From positions 62,001-126,000 of the forward strand of contig JACKPZ010000004.1 in the NCBI GenBank assembly GCA_024233135.1: a stretch of 64,000 nucleotides of DNA, written 5' to 3'. Shown in pieces: positions 51,799-60,290 of the stretch. The translations under genes were made by a program, and so were the position numbers. Position 1 is the first letter of the stretch, and every line of letters starts with the position of its first letter. The notes under the pieces are model-generated. The model was not told the origin of the DNA. It was given only the letters and a program-made list of their open reading frames with translations, and did not search any database. The DNA comes from Akkermansiaceae bacterium. GTDB lineage: Bacteria; Verrucomicrobiota; Verrucomicrobiia; Verrucomicrobiales; Akkermansiaceae.

Positions 51799-52957
51799 CC
51801 CGTACGACAGCGCGGCCTGGAGGGCCTTCGGGATGCTCGACTCGGACGAATCCGAGTTGTTCGACGAAGCGACGCGCACGGATGCCCGACTGGGTGCCGC
51901 GGCGCGCGAGATGAATTGCATGGGCGCGGCCGTCGCAGCCGCCTGCGCGACGCCTTTGCTGCCGAAGTCCGGCCAACTCGAGCGGATTCACGCCCGCTTG
52001 GCCGAGGGACGCCGCCCGCCGCGCCGGATCCCGCCGATTTTCGCCTACGCCGGATGGGGCGTGGCGGCTGTTCTGGCACTCGTGCTCGCCTTGCGCGGCG
52101 GAAACCATGCCACTTCATCGGAAGACGCCGCCACGGCGGATGCTCCGGCACGGAACGAGCCGGCAACGGCTGTCGAGCGACCGGCGCCCGTGGAGACGAA
52201 GATTCCGGATGCCCCGGCGGAGGATCGCACCGCGTCCTCCGCGCCGGTGGAGAAGGCACCGGACGTGGCGACCGGTCTGGCCCAGACGCGCACCACCACC
52301 CGCGCGGAGACCAAACGACTGGTTCAGGAAATCGAGACGCTGCGCGACAACCTCGAGCGTTTCCAGCAACGCGACCGCGCCGTGTTCGAAACCGTGCCCG
52401 GACGTGCGTGGCCGATCGTGATGACGATGGCCCCGCCGAATATCTCCTTTGACGAGACCCAGGGACCGGCGCTGGCGGAGGATCCCTCGCGGATCACCAA
52501 CATGCTGGGCGATGCGCTCGCGGGCCAGCACCGTACAACCATGGGCGCGGCATCCGCACTGGATCCAACCGCGCGCGAACAAGGGCTGACCGGCGCGATG
52601 ATCCCCCAGGACCCTGCTGCGGCGGAAGCCGCGGCGCCACAATATCCCTCCGCGATTCCAATCTACGACGCCGCCCGCGACACCGGCACGCTGGTGGTCA
52701 CCAAGCTGCCGCCCGCCCCGCGCGACGAGGCCTACAACCTGTGGGTCACCACCGAAAACGGCAACGCCCCGATCTTCGTAGGCACCCTGCCGGTAAGCGA
52801 CAAGGAACTGGCGGACTCGTTCGACTTCAGCCTCGGATCGAATCTGGTGCTGCCCACCGGTTTCCTGCTCACCCGCGACCCGATCACCACGCCTACGCGG
52901 CCGAACTCGCGCAATACCGTCCTCAAAGGCCCGCCGGCCGGCGCAGGCTCGGAATGA
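51788..52957 (+). CDS. RskA-like membrane anti-sigma factor
   Basis: 389 residues. A short cytoplasmic anti-sigma region (MNSDPYDSAAWRAFGMLDSDE) without a clear zinc HxxxCxxC motif, one membrane helix (about 86-102), a long Ala/Pro/Glu-rich periplasmic linker with a coiled-coil-like part (VQEIETLRDNLERFQQRDRA), and an RskA-type C-terminal domain (about 290-370; YNLWVTTENGNAPIFVGTL). It would hold the adjacent sigma factor until a signal triggers release. The linker is longer than in mycobacterial RskA. Confidence 0.82.
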   Translation: MNSDPYDSAAWRAFGMLDSDESELFDEATRTDARLGAAAREMNCMGAAVAAACATPLLPKSGQLERIHARLAEGRRPPRRIPPIFAYAGWGVAAVLALVLALRGGNHATSSEDAATADAPARNEPATAVERPAPVETKIPDAPAEDRTASSAPVEKAPDVATGLAQTRTTTRAETKRLVQEIETLRDNLERFQQRDRAVFETVPGRAWPIVMTMAPPNISFDETQGPALAEDPSRITNMLGDALAGQHRTTMGAASALDPTAREQGLTGAMIPQDPAAAEAAAPQYPSAIPIYDAARDTGTLVVTKLPPAPRDEAYNLWVTTENGNAPIFVGTLPVSDKELADSFDFSLGSNLVLPTGFLLTRDPITTPTRPNSRNTVLKGPPAGAGSE

Positions 52958-52969
52958 CGCACGAAGCGG

Positions 52970-52984
52970 GCGATCTCGGATCGC
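52970..52984 (+). terminator. Short hairpin after the anti-sigma gene
   Basis: GCGATC (52970-52975) and GATCGC (52979-52984) with loop TCG lie 12 bases after the stop. The rest of 52985-53127, before the tRNA, shows nothing I can assign. Confidence 0.35.
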
Positions 52985-53127
52985 GCGAACCGATGTGATC
53001 GACGGATACGTTCAGGGCTTTTCGAAAGCGCTCATTTCCCACCGTTTCGCCGGAGCACAAACTGCCCGGCTTCCCACCACGAAGGCCGTCAGCGGCCCCG
53101 CAAAACAATCGGGTGAGGGAATCCAGA

Positions 53128-53214
53128 TGGTGCGCGCGAGAGGACTCGAACCTCCACGGGGTTGCCCCCACTAGAACCTGAATCTAGCGCGTCTACCAAT
53201 TCCGCCACGCGCGC
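53128..53214 (-). tRNA. tRNA-Leu (anticodon CAG)
   Basis: On the minus strand an 87-base cloverleaf with encoded CCA: acceptor stem GCGCGCG (53214-53208) pairs with CGCGCGC (53138-53132), the anticodon loop TTCAGGT gives CAG, the T arm has GGTTCGAGTCC, and the long variable arm of a class II tRNA is present. It reads CUG codons. It lies alone between the anti-sigma gene and the M16 peptidase gene. Confidence 0.93.
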
Positions 53215-53345
53215 GTCCGGGCGGGGAAAACACCACGCCGGGAGGAGGATTGCAATACCGATTTCACAAAGTTTCGGGACGGATCGGACGGGCGGCGGCG
53301 ATTTTCCACGTTGCAAGCCCGACCCGCCTCGAACAGCCTCGATTC

Positions 53346-56285
53346 ATGCAGAAATCCGCCCCCTTGCTTCTGGTCCTGGTTCTCGCCGTCATGGCGACTT
53401 TCCTGTCGCTGCGCGAGAAAAGACCGGAACCGAAGGCAACCGCGCCGCAGACGGAGGCACGGGAGATCCCGGCGGCTGGCGAAGCTGTCGAGACGGAGAA
53501 AACCGACGCTTCCGTCGCGGAGGCGGAGCCCCGGCCGTGGCCGCAGGCGGAGTCCGACATCCCGGCGGACCCGCAGGCCGTCTTCGGCCACCTCGACAAC
53601 GGCATGCGCTACGTGATCTATCCGAACGGCGAGCCGCCGAAGCGGGTTTCCCTACGGCTGCATATCTCCGCGGGTTCGCTGATGGAGGCGGACGACCAGC
53701 GCGGCCTCGCGCATTTCCTGGAGCACATGGTGTTCAACGGCACGAAGCACTACTCCGCCTCCGATCTGATCCCGAAGATGCAGCGGCTCGGCATCGCGTT
53801 CGGCGCACACGCGAACGCCTACACATCGTTCGACGAGACCGTGTACATGCTCGACCTTCCGGACCTCTCGGATGACACGCTCGACCTCGGGTTCACCGTG
53901 ATGCGCGACTTCGGCGACGGCGCTCTCCTGGAGGCCGAGGAGATCGACAATGAACGGGGCGTCATTCTATCCGAAAAGATCAGCCGCGACTCGGTGGGCT
54001 ACCGGCTGATGGAGAAACAATTCGCCGAACTGCTCCCCGACTCGCTGGTGACGAAACGGTTTCCGATCGGTGAGGAGCAGGTCATTTCCAAGGCGCCGCG
54101 CGAGCGTTTCGTCGATTTTTACACGCGCTATTACACACCGGAGCGCATGACGTTCATCGTCGTGGGCGACGTCGATCCGGCGGCGATGAAAGAGCGGATC
54201 GAAGCCGCCTTCGGCTCGATGAGCAACCCGGAGAATCCGGGTGAAAACCCGGATCTCGGGAGCGTCACCAAGACCGAAGGCATCGTGCCCGCGGTGTTCG
54301 CCGACAAGGAGGTCACCTCCTCCGATGTGTCGCTCGTGCTGGTGCGCCCGTACGAGATGAAACCCGACACGCGGGAGAACCGGGCGGAGCAGCTTCCGCT
54401 GTCGATCGCCCACTCGATCCTCGACCGGCGTTTCGAGCGAATTTCGAAGCAGAAGGACTCGCCGGTCGCGAGCGCGTCGGCATCGCGGTATCCCTTGTTC
54501 AACCAGTCCGAGATCGGCTCGATCGACATCACGTCCGCCGACGACCGCTGGCAGGAAGTCGTGCCGATCCTCGAAAAGGAGTTCCGCCGCGCGCGCGAGC
54601 ATGGTTTCACCGAGGACGAACTCGCGGAGGCGAAATCGAACATCCTCAACGCCTACGAACAACAGGTGAAGCAAAAGGACACCCGCAAGTCCGAGGGCAT
54701 CGCGATGGCCTTCGTGGGATCGATCAACGACGAGGATGTCGTTTCCACGCCGGAGACGGATCTTGAGATTGCGAAGGAAGCGCTCGACGGCATCACCGCG
54801 GAGACCTGCCACAAGGCGTTCACGACGTTCTGGGAGTCGGTTTCCGGCTATCATCTCATCCTCACCACCAAGGAAGCGCCGGAGAACGGCAAGATCGAGC
54901 TCGCCGCGATGTATGAGGAATCGCGCGGTACGCCCGTCGAGCCGCCGGCGGCGCGCGAGGCGATTCCCTTCGGCTACACCGATTTCGGGAAACCCGGCAA
55001 GGTCGCGAGCCGCAAGGAGGTTTCCGATCTCGGCATCACCCAGATCGTTCTCTCCAACAACGTGCGGGTGAACCTGAAGCCCACCGAGTTCGAACAAGGA
55101 CGCATCCGTCTCACCAGCCACATCGGCTCTGGAAAACTCAGCCAGCCCGCCGACTCGCCGATGCTCGACGGATTCGCCTCCGCGATCTTCGAGGGTGGAG
55201 GTCTCCGCAAACACTCGATCGACGAGCTCCAGCAGATCCTCGCTGGACGCAACGTATCGAGCACGCTGGGCATCGCCGAGGACTCCTTCACGCTCGGCGG
55301 ATCGACCACGCCCGCCGACTTCCAGCTCCAATGCCAGCTCATGTGCGCGTCGCTCACCGATCCCGGCTGGCGCGATGAAGCGCTGTGGCAGTTCCAGAAG
55401 TCGGTGCCGATGCTCTATCAGCAACTCAAGCACACGCCCGCCGGACCGCAGGCGGAGATGGACGCGTGGCTCCATGGCGGCGACAGCCGCTGGGCGATCG
55501 CGCCGATGGAGAAACTCGCCGGCTACACGATCGCCGACGCGAAGAAGTGGCTCATGCCGGAGCTTTCCAAGGGATACATGGAGCTCTCGATCGTCGGCGA
55601 CTTCGAGGTCGACAATGTGCTGCCCGACCTGCTCGCCACCTTCGGCGCGCTTTCCACCCGCGCCAAGGAGCCTGCCGAGCTGCCGAAGTCCCGCAAGGTG
55701 ACATTCCCGAACGCGCCCTCGCTCAAGACCTTCACCTACGACTCGAAGATCCCGCAGGGGATCGCATTGGCGATCTGGCAGACCGACGGCCTGCGCAACA
55801 ACCAGAAGGAGTTTCGCCGCCTCAACATCCTCGGCGAGATTCTCGGCGACCGTCTGCGCGAGGAGATCCGCGAGAAACTCGGCGCCTCGTACAGCCCGTT
55901 TGCCGGAGCCGACGGATCCGACGCGCTCGACGGCTTCGGTTACATGGTCAGCCAGAGCGTCGGCAAGCCGGAGGACATGCAGAAGCTGCTCGATACGATG
56001 CGCGACCTCGCCGACAAACTCGCCACCGAGGGTGCCAGCGACGACGAGCTCGACCGCGCGCTCAAACCGACGCTCGGCATGTTGAAAAAATCGCTGCGAG
56101 ACAACAGCTACTGGCTCAACACCGTGATGTCCAAGTCCCAGTCCGATCCCGAGCGCCTCGACCTTGCCCGCAACCGCGACGAGGACTATCAGTCGATCAC
56201 GCTTTCCGAGATCAACGCGCTTGCGAAGAAATACATGGCGGCGGAAAACGCCCTCCTCATCACGATCAAGCCGGAGGAAAAGTAG
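53346..56285 (+). CDS. M16 family zinc metallopeptidase
   Basis: 979 residues. A signal anchor (about 5-21) precedes two M16 halves. The active site HFLEH (123-127, in GLAHFLEHMVFNGT) and a downstream Glu in EEIDNERGVILSEK are conserved in the first half; the second half (from about 560) lacks HxxEH and is the usual inactive partner (GSGKLSQPADSPMLDGFAS and LREEIREKLGASYSPFAG). Predicted to be a periplasmic or membrane-bound peptidase of the pitrilysin/PqqL type. ATG 53346 is chosen because it starts the signal; the frame runs open from a TTG at 53250. Confidence 0.9.
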   Translation: MQKSAPLLLVLVLAVMATFLSLREKRPEPKATAPQTEAREIPAAGEAVETEKTDASVAEAEPRPWPQAESDIPADPQAVFGHLDNGMRYVIYPNGEPPKRVSLRLHISAGSLMEADDQRGLAHFLEHMVFNGTKHYSASDLIPKMQRLGIAFGAHANAYTSFDETVYMLDLPDLSDDTLDLGFTVMRDFGDGALLEAEEIDNERGVILSEKISRDSVGYRLMEKQFAELLPDSLVTKRFPIGEEQVISKAPRERFVDFYTRYYTPERMTFIVVGDVDPAAMKERIEAAFGSMSNPENPGENPDLGSVTKTEGIVPAVFADKEVTSSDVSLVLVRPYEMKPDTRENRAEQLPLSIAHSILDRRFERISKQKDSPVASASASRYPLFNQSEIGSIDITSADDRWQEVVPILEKEFRRAREHGFTEDELAEAKSNILNAYEQQVKQKDTRKSEGIAMAFVGSINDEDVVSTPETDLEIAKEALDGITAETCHKAFTTFWESVSGYHLILTTKEAPENGKIELAAMYEESRGTPVEPPAAREAIPFGYTDFGKPGKVASRKEVSDLGITQIVLSNNVRVNLKPTEFEQGRIRLTSHIGSGKLSQPADSPMLDGFASAIFEGGGLRKHSIDELQQILAGRNVSSTLGIAEDSFTLGGSTTPADFQLQCQLMCASLTDPGWRDEALWQFQKSVPMLYQQLKHTPAGPQAEMDAWLHGGDSRWAIAPMEKLAGYTIADAKKWLMPELSKGYMELSIVGDFEVDNVLPDLLATFGALSTRAKEPAELPKSRKVTFPNAPSLKTFTYDSKIPQGIALAIWQTDGLRNNQKEFRRLNILGEILGDRLREEIREKLGASYSPFAGADGSDALDGFGYMVSQSVGKPEDMQKLLDTMRDLADKLATEGASDDELDRALKPTLGMLKKSLRDNSYWLNTVMSKSQSDPERLDLARNRDEDYQSITLSEINALAKKYMAAENALLITIKPEEK

Positions 56286-56294
56286 CCGCGGACT

Positions 56295-56801
56295 TCAGCC
56301 CGGTTTATCCAGCGCGTTCACGATCGTCGCCACGATTTCGGCCACCGGCGCGTCGATGGAAACAGCGGTGCCTTCGTCCGCGTCGGGTTCCTCGAGCGTG
56401 TCGAGCTGGCTGTCGAGCATCTCGGGCTTCATGAAATGGCCGTCCCTACCGCTGATCCGTTTCCACAGGAGCTCCCTCGATCCTGCTAGATAGACCAAGC
56501 CGACATCCGGACCGTCGACTCCCAACCGCTTTCGGTAGGTGCGTTTCAAGGCGGAACATGCGAGCACGGTTTTCTCCGTGGCGGCTTCGATCACCTCGCG
56601 GCGCATCGCATCGAGCCAGGGCCGGCGGTCCGCATCGTCCAGCGGAACGCCGGATGACATCTTCTCCACGTTGGCCGGAGGATGGAAGTCGTCCGCGTCC
56701 ACGAAGCGGGCGCCGAGTTTCTCCGCGAGCGCGAGGCCGACGGTGCTCTTGCCGGATCCGGCCACGCCCATCAGAACGATCACGCGTGGAGAGCCGCTCA
56801 T
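56295..56801 (-). CDS. gntK: Gluconokinase
   Basis: 168 residues. P-loop GVAGSGKST (12-20), DADDFHPPANVEKMSSGVPLDDADRRPWL (substrate region; read here as DADDFHPPANVEKM and PLDDADRRPW) and ACSALKRTYR, with HFMKPEMLDSQLDTLEEP near the end. This is the GntK/IdnK family, which phosphorylates gluconate to 6-phosphogluconate. The start overlaps the stop of the alcohol dehydrogenase gene as ATGA, so the two are cotranscribed. It converges with the M16 peptidase gene, 9 bases apart. Confidence 0.93.
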   Translation of the reverse strand: MSGSPRVIVLMGVAGSGKSTVGLALAEKLGARFVDADDFHPPANVEKMSSGVPLDDADRRPWLDAMRREVIEAATEKTVLACSALKRTYRKRLGVDGPDVGLVYLAGSRELLWKRISGRDGHFMKPEMLDSQLDTLEEPDADEGTAVSIDAPVAEIVATIVNALDKPG

Positions 56802-57856
56802 CCTTCCTTGAGCGTCGCCATGTCGATCACGAAGCGGTAGCGGACGTCACCGCGTTTCATGCGCTCGTAAGCGTCGCCGATGTTGCGGATGTCGAGCATC
56901 TCGATGTCGCAAGAGATTCCGTGTTCCGCGCAGAAATCGAGGACCTCCTGGGTTTCCGGCATGCCGCCGATGGCGGAGCCGAGGATCGAGCGGCGTCCGA
57001 GCACGAGCGGAAACGCCTCGATCGGAGGGTTCAGCGGAGTGAGCTGGCCGACCAGCAAACAGGTGCCGTCCACGGCGAGGCAGGCGATGTAGGGGTTCAG
57101 GTCGTGCTCCACAGGCACGGTGTCGAGGATGTAGTTCAGGGAACCCGCGGCTTGTTTCATCTGCTCCTCGTCGGTGCTGATCACCACGTGGTCCGCGCCG
57201 TTGCGTTTCCCCTCCTCCACCTTGTCCGCGGAACGGGTGAAGAGCGTGACCTCGGCACCCATCGCTTTGGCGAACTTGATGCCCATGTGTCCGAGCCCGC
57301 CCATACCGACGACACCGACCTTGTCGCCGGGTTTCACGCCGACGTGGCGCAGCGGCGAATACGTCGTGATGCCCGCGCAGAGGATCGGCGCGGCGGCCGC
57401 GGGATCGAGCGCGTCCGGCACGCGGACGACGAAACGATCGCTCACGATGACACGCTCCGAGTAACCGCCGTAGGTGACACGGCCGTCGTGGCGGTCGACT
57501 CCGTTGTAGGTCCAGACGCCGCCGGCGCAGTATTGTTCGAGGCCCTTTTCGCAGCAATCGCACTCGCGGCACGAGTCGACCATGCAACCGACGCCGACCA
57601 AGTCGCCCTCTTTGAATCGGGTGACCTCGCCGCCCACGGAAGTGACACGGCCGATGATCTCATGCCCGGGAACCACGGGGTATTGCGTGAACCCCCAGTC
57701 GTTTTCGACGAAGTGGATGTCCGTGTGGCAGACGCCGCAGTAGAGGATCTCGATCGAGACATCGTCCGGCCGCGGCTGGCGCGGTTCGTATTGCCATGGC
57801 TCGGGGGTGGAACCGACGGAAAGCGCCGCATAGGCGCGTGTCTGTGGAGTGCTCAT
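56798..57856 (-). CDS. Zinc-dependent alcohol dehydrogenase (NADP, YahK/AdhC-like)
   Basis: 352 residues from ATG 57856. Catalytic zinc ligands C40 (CGVCHTD) and H65 (GHE), structural zinc cysteines C96, C99, C102 and C110 (SCRECDCCEKGLEQYC), and the Rossmann motif GVVGMGGLGHMGIKFA. The sequence matches the cinnamyl-alcohol-dehydrogenase-like aldehyde reductases. Coupled to gluconokinase by ATGA, it may take part in sugar or aldehyde metabolism; the substrate is not evident. Confidence 0.88.
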   Translation of the reverse strand: MSTPQTRAYAALSVGSTPEPWQYEPRQPRPDDVSIEILYCGVCHTDIHFVENDWGFTQYPVVPGHEIIGRVTSVGGEVTRFKEGDLVGVGCMVDSCRECDCCEKGLEQYCAGGVWTYNGVDRHDGRVTYGGYSERVIVSDRFVVRVPDALDPAAAAPILCAGITTYSPLRHVGVKPGDKVGVVGMGGLGHMGIKFAKAMGAEVTLFTRSADKVEEGKRNGADHVVISTDEEQMKQAAGSLNYILDTVPVEHDLNPYIACLAVDGTCLLVGQLTPLNPPIEAFPLVLGRRSILGSAIGGMPETQEVLDFCAEHGISCDIEMLDIRNIGDAYERMKRGDVRYRFVIDMATLKEG

Positions 57857-57919
57857 GATGCGGAGGTGTTTGAAAACTCCGCGATCTATCGCACCGCCGC
57901 CGCCGGTCGTCAACCGGGC

Positions 57920-58435
57920 TCAGTATCCGGTGGCGAGTTTCGAAACAAGTGACTCGCCGGCACGTTCGAGCGCCTCGGGCAGCGCGTTGTTTCTCGCGGT
58001 CTGGAGATTTGCGGAAACGAAAAGCTGGCTGGTGCCCGCAGATGTGCCGGAGGCGAGGACCTTGGTGGGATCGCGCGCGTCGCGGAGCGTCCACTCGAGC
58101 GTCACGGTGTTGGCGAGTTCCTCGGGAAACAGGGTGTCGAGACGCGAACCGCGGATGGTGGAGTAGCGGATGGAGGCGATCTTGCCTTCGAGCACGGCGT
58201 CGGCGTCATCGATGCCGCTGATCCGATAGGTGCCGTCCTGCACAATGGCGTTGGCGACGGCGGAGGTGGCGAGCGCCTCGGCGCGCGGGTGCTGCGTGTC
58301 GTTGCCGAACATCGGCACGTTGATCCGCTGGATGCGCGAGAGCGACGCCGGTTTCACACCGCCGAGTTGATAGCCGGCGCAGGAGGCGAGCAGGACGGCT
58401 GCGGCCGCCACAGGAATGCGGAGCAGGGTTTTCAT
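57920..58435 (-). CDS. lptE: LPS assembly lipoprotein LptE family
   Basis: 171 residues. Lipobox LASC19 followed by AGYQLGG, a pattern typical of LptE/RlpB lipoproteins, then VPMFGNDTQHPRAEALATSAVANAIVQDG (in part) and VLEGKIASIRYSTIRG. LptE plugs the LptD barrel that inserts lipopolysaccharide into the outer membrane. It follows the BamD-like gene by ATGA overlap, forming an outer-membrane biogenesis pair. LptD is not in the window. Confidence 0.8.
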   Translation of the reverse strand: MKTLLRIPVAAAAVLLASCAGYQLGGVKPASLSRIQRINVPMFGNDTQHPRAEALATSAVANAIVQDGTYRISGIDDADAVLEGKIASIRYSTIRGSRLDTLFPEELANTVTLEWTLRDARDPTKVLASGTSAGTSQLFVSANLQTARNNALPEALERAGESLVSKLATGY

Positions 58436-59358
58436 TCGCCGAGTTCCTTGAGACGGGCCTTGGCGGCATCGTGGATCTTGCCGGAGGAGGAGCGCTTGAT
58501 GATGTCGCGGTAGTAGACCTTCGCGGATTCGATGTTGCCGGTCTTCTGATAGAACTCGGCGATGTCGTACGAGCGCTGGAGGTCACGCCCGCCGAGGTTT
58601 GCGATCATGCGGCGGGCCTCGGCGTTGCGCGAGTGCCCGGGATACTGGAGCAGGTAGTCGTTGAAGGCCTCGCGGGCGAGGTCGAGGTTGGCCTGGTTCT
58701 GGTTTCCACGGTCGGCCTCCTCGATGAAGAGCATGCCGACGCGGAAGAGGGCCTCGGGCGCTTCCGGAGCGTCGGGTTGGTCGCGCACGAGTTGGCGGAA
58801 GGCGGCGATGGCCTCCTTGGACTTCTTCTTGGACTGATAGAGCTCGCCCATCGTGAACTGGGCTTTGGCGGCGGCGCGCGAACGCGGCGCGTGGTCACGG
58901 ACCTTGCCGAGCATCTCGACGGTCTTTTCGAGCGAGAACTTGGTTTTCAGCCCGAGGAAACTGGACTTCACATCGCCCTCGGCGGCGGCCTGGGCCATGG
59001 ACGCCTGGCGGTTCAAAGCGGTCGAGTAGAGGCCGCTGCCCTGGAAGCGGTCGAGAAACTGGTCGTAAGCCTCGAAGGCATCCTCGACGTCGCCCTGCTG
59101 CTCGAGCATCTCCGCCTGGCGGAATCGCGCCTGCGGGGCGGACGGAGCGAAGGGATACTTGGTGGCGACCTTGTCGTAGAGTTTGACCGCCTTGCCGGAC
59201 TTGCCCGCATCATCGGCGGCGCGGGCCTCCTGATAGATCGCCTCGCCCTTCTCGGCGACGGCCTGGGTGTTGCCGGCGAGGATCGGAACGTCGTCGTTTC
59301 CGCAGGAAGCCAGGAAGAGACAAAGGGCTGACGCGGTCAGGACCGGACGGAAGTTCAT
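58432..59358 (-). CDS. BamD-like TPR lipoprotein (outer-membrane assembly)
   Basis: 308 residues from ATG 59358. Lipobox LASC19, then successive TPR-like repeats: AVKLYDKVATKYPFAPSAPQ, AFEAYDQFLDRFQGSGLYS, AIAAFRQLVRDQPDAPEAPE and AREAFNDYLLQYPGHSRNAE. The number and spacing of repeats and the lipobox match BamD (YfiO), the lipoprotein of the beta-barrel assembly complex. Coupling to lptE by ATGA supports an outer-membrane role. Other TPR lipoproteins cannot be ruled out. Confidence 0.78.
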   Translation of the reverse strand: MNFRPVLTASALCLFLASCGNDDVPILAGNTQAVAEKGEAIYQEARAADDAGKSGKAVKLYDKVATKYPFAPSAPQARFRQAEMLEQQGDVEDAFEAYDQFLDRFQGSGLYSTALNRQASMAQAAAEGDVKSSFLGLKTKFSLEKTVEMLGKVRDHAPRSRAAAKAQFTMGELYQSKKKSKEAIAAFRQLVRDQPDAPEAPEALFRVGMLFIEEADRGNQNQANLDLAREAFNDYLLQYPGHSRNAEARRMIANLGGRDLQRSYDIAEFYQKTGNIESAKVYYRDIIKRSSSGKIHDAAKARLKELGE

Positions 59359-59413
59359 GCGGTGGAGCATAGGACGGGGCGGGATGGCGGAAAGAGGAAA
59401 AACGCGGAGCGGG

Positions 59414-60205
59414 TCAACCGAGTTCGGTGGCGCGGCGGGTGGCGGCGGTGACCGCCTCGATGAGCGCGGAGCGGAGGCCGGCGCGCTCGAGCTCGGCCAG
59501 GCCGGCGATGGTGGTGCCTCCGGGCGAAGTGACCATGTCCTTGAGTTCGCCGGGGTGCTTGCCGGTTTCGAGGACCATCGCGGCGCCGCCGAGCACGGTC
59601 TGGGCGGCGAGTTTCAGTGCCTCGGCCCGTGGCAGGCCGTTGCGCACGCCGCCGTCGGATAGAGCCTCGATGATCAGATAGACATAGGCGGGGCCGCTGC
59701 CGGAAAGACCGGTGACGGCATCCATCAGGCGCTCGGGAACCTCGCTGGCCACCCCCACGGAACCAAGCAGAAGGCGCGCGGTGTCCGCATCCGCCGCGGT
59801 GGCGGTGGGTCCGAGGCAGAACGCGGCTGCACCCTTGCCGACGAGCGCAGGGGTGTTGGGCATGGCGCGGATGACTCGGGCGGACGGGCCGGCCGACTCG
59901 CCGAGCGACGCCAGGGTGACGCCGGCGGCGACGGAGATGACGAGTTTCTCCCCGCCGGTGGAAACGGCCGCCGCGAGCGCGTCGCGGATGTCGTGGGGCT
60001 TGGTGCAGAGGAGCAGGACGTCGCACGGGGAGACGGCGGAAACGGACGCATCGACGGTGGCTCCGGTTCCCTTCGCGAATGCCTCGCGGGCGGCGGCCAC
60101 GGGATCGACACCGGTGACGTTCTTCGGATCCACCGCGCCGGAGCGGATGGCCCCTTCGACAAGGGCGGTTCCCATTTTTCCGCATCCGATGACTCCGAGC
60201 TTCAT
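59414..60205 (-). CDS. proC: Pyrroline-5-carboxylate reductase
   Basis: 263 residues. N-terminal dinucleotide motif GVIGCGKMGTAL, then RAMPNTPALVGKGAAAF, the signature DAVTGLSGSGPAYVYLIIEAL and DMVTSPGGTTIAGLAELE near the end. It reduces pyrroline-5-carboxylate to proline with NAD(P)H, the last step of proline synthesis. It stands 55 bases upstream of the BamD-like gene start, co-directional. No proA or proB is in the window. Confidence 0.95.
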   Translation of the reverse strand: MKLGVIGCGKMGTALVEGAIRSGAVDPKNVTGVDPVAAAREAFAKGTGATVDASVSAVSPCDVLLLCTKPHDIRDALAAAVSTGGEKLVISVAAGVTLASLGESAGPSARVIRAMPNTPALVGKGAAAFCLGPTATAADADTARLLLGSVGVASEVPERLMDAVTGLSGSGPAYVYLIIEALSDGGVRNGLPRAEALKLAAQTVLGGAAMVLETGKHPGELKDMVTSPGGTTIAGLAELERAGLRSALIEAVTAATRRATELG

Positions 60206-60290
60206 GGCCGGGAGACTACGCGCCGCCCCGGGCGGGAGGCCAGTGTCATTTTTGGTGGTGAAACCGGAGAGTCCCAACCATCTTCCGCGC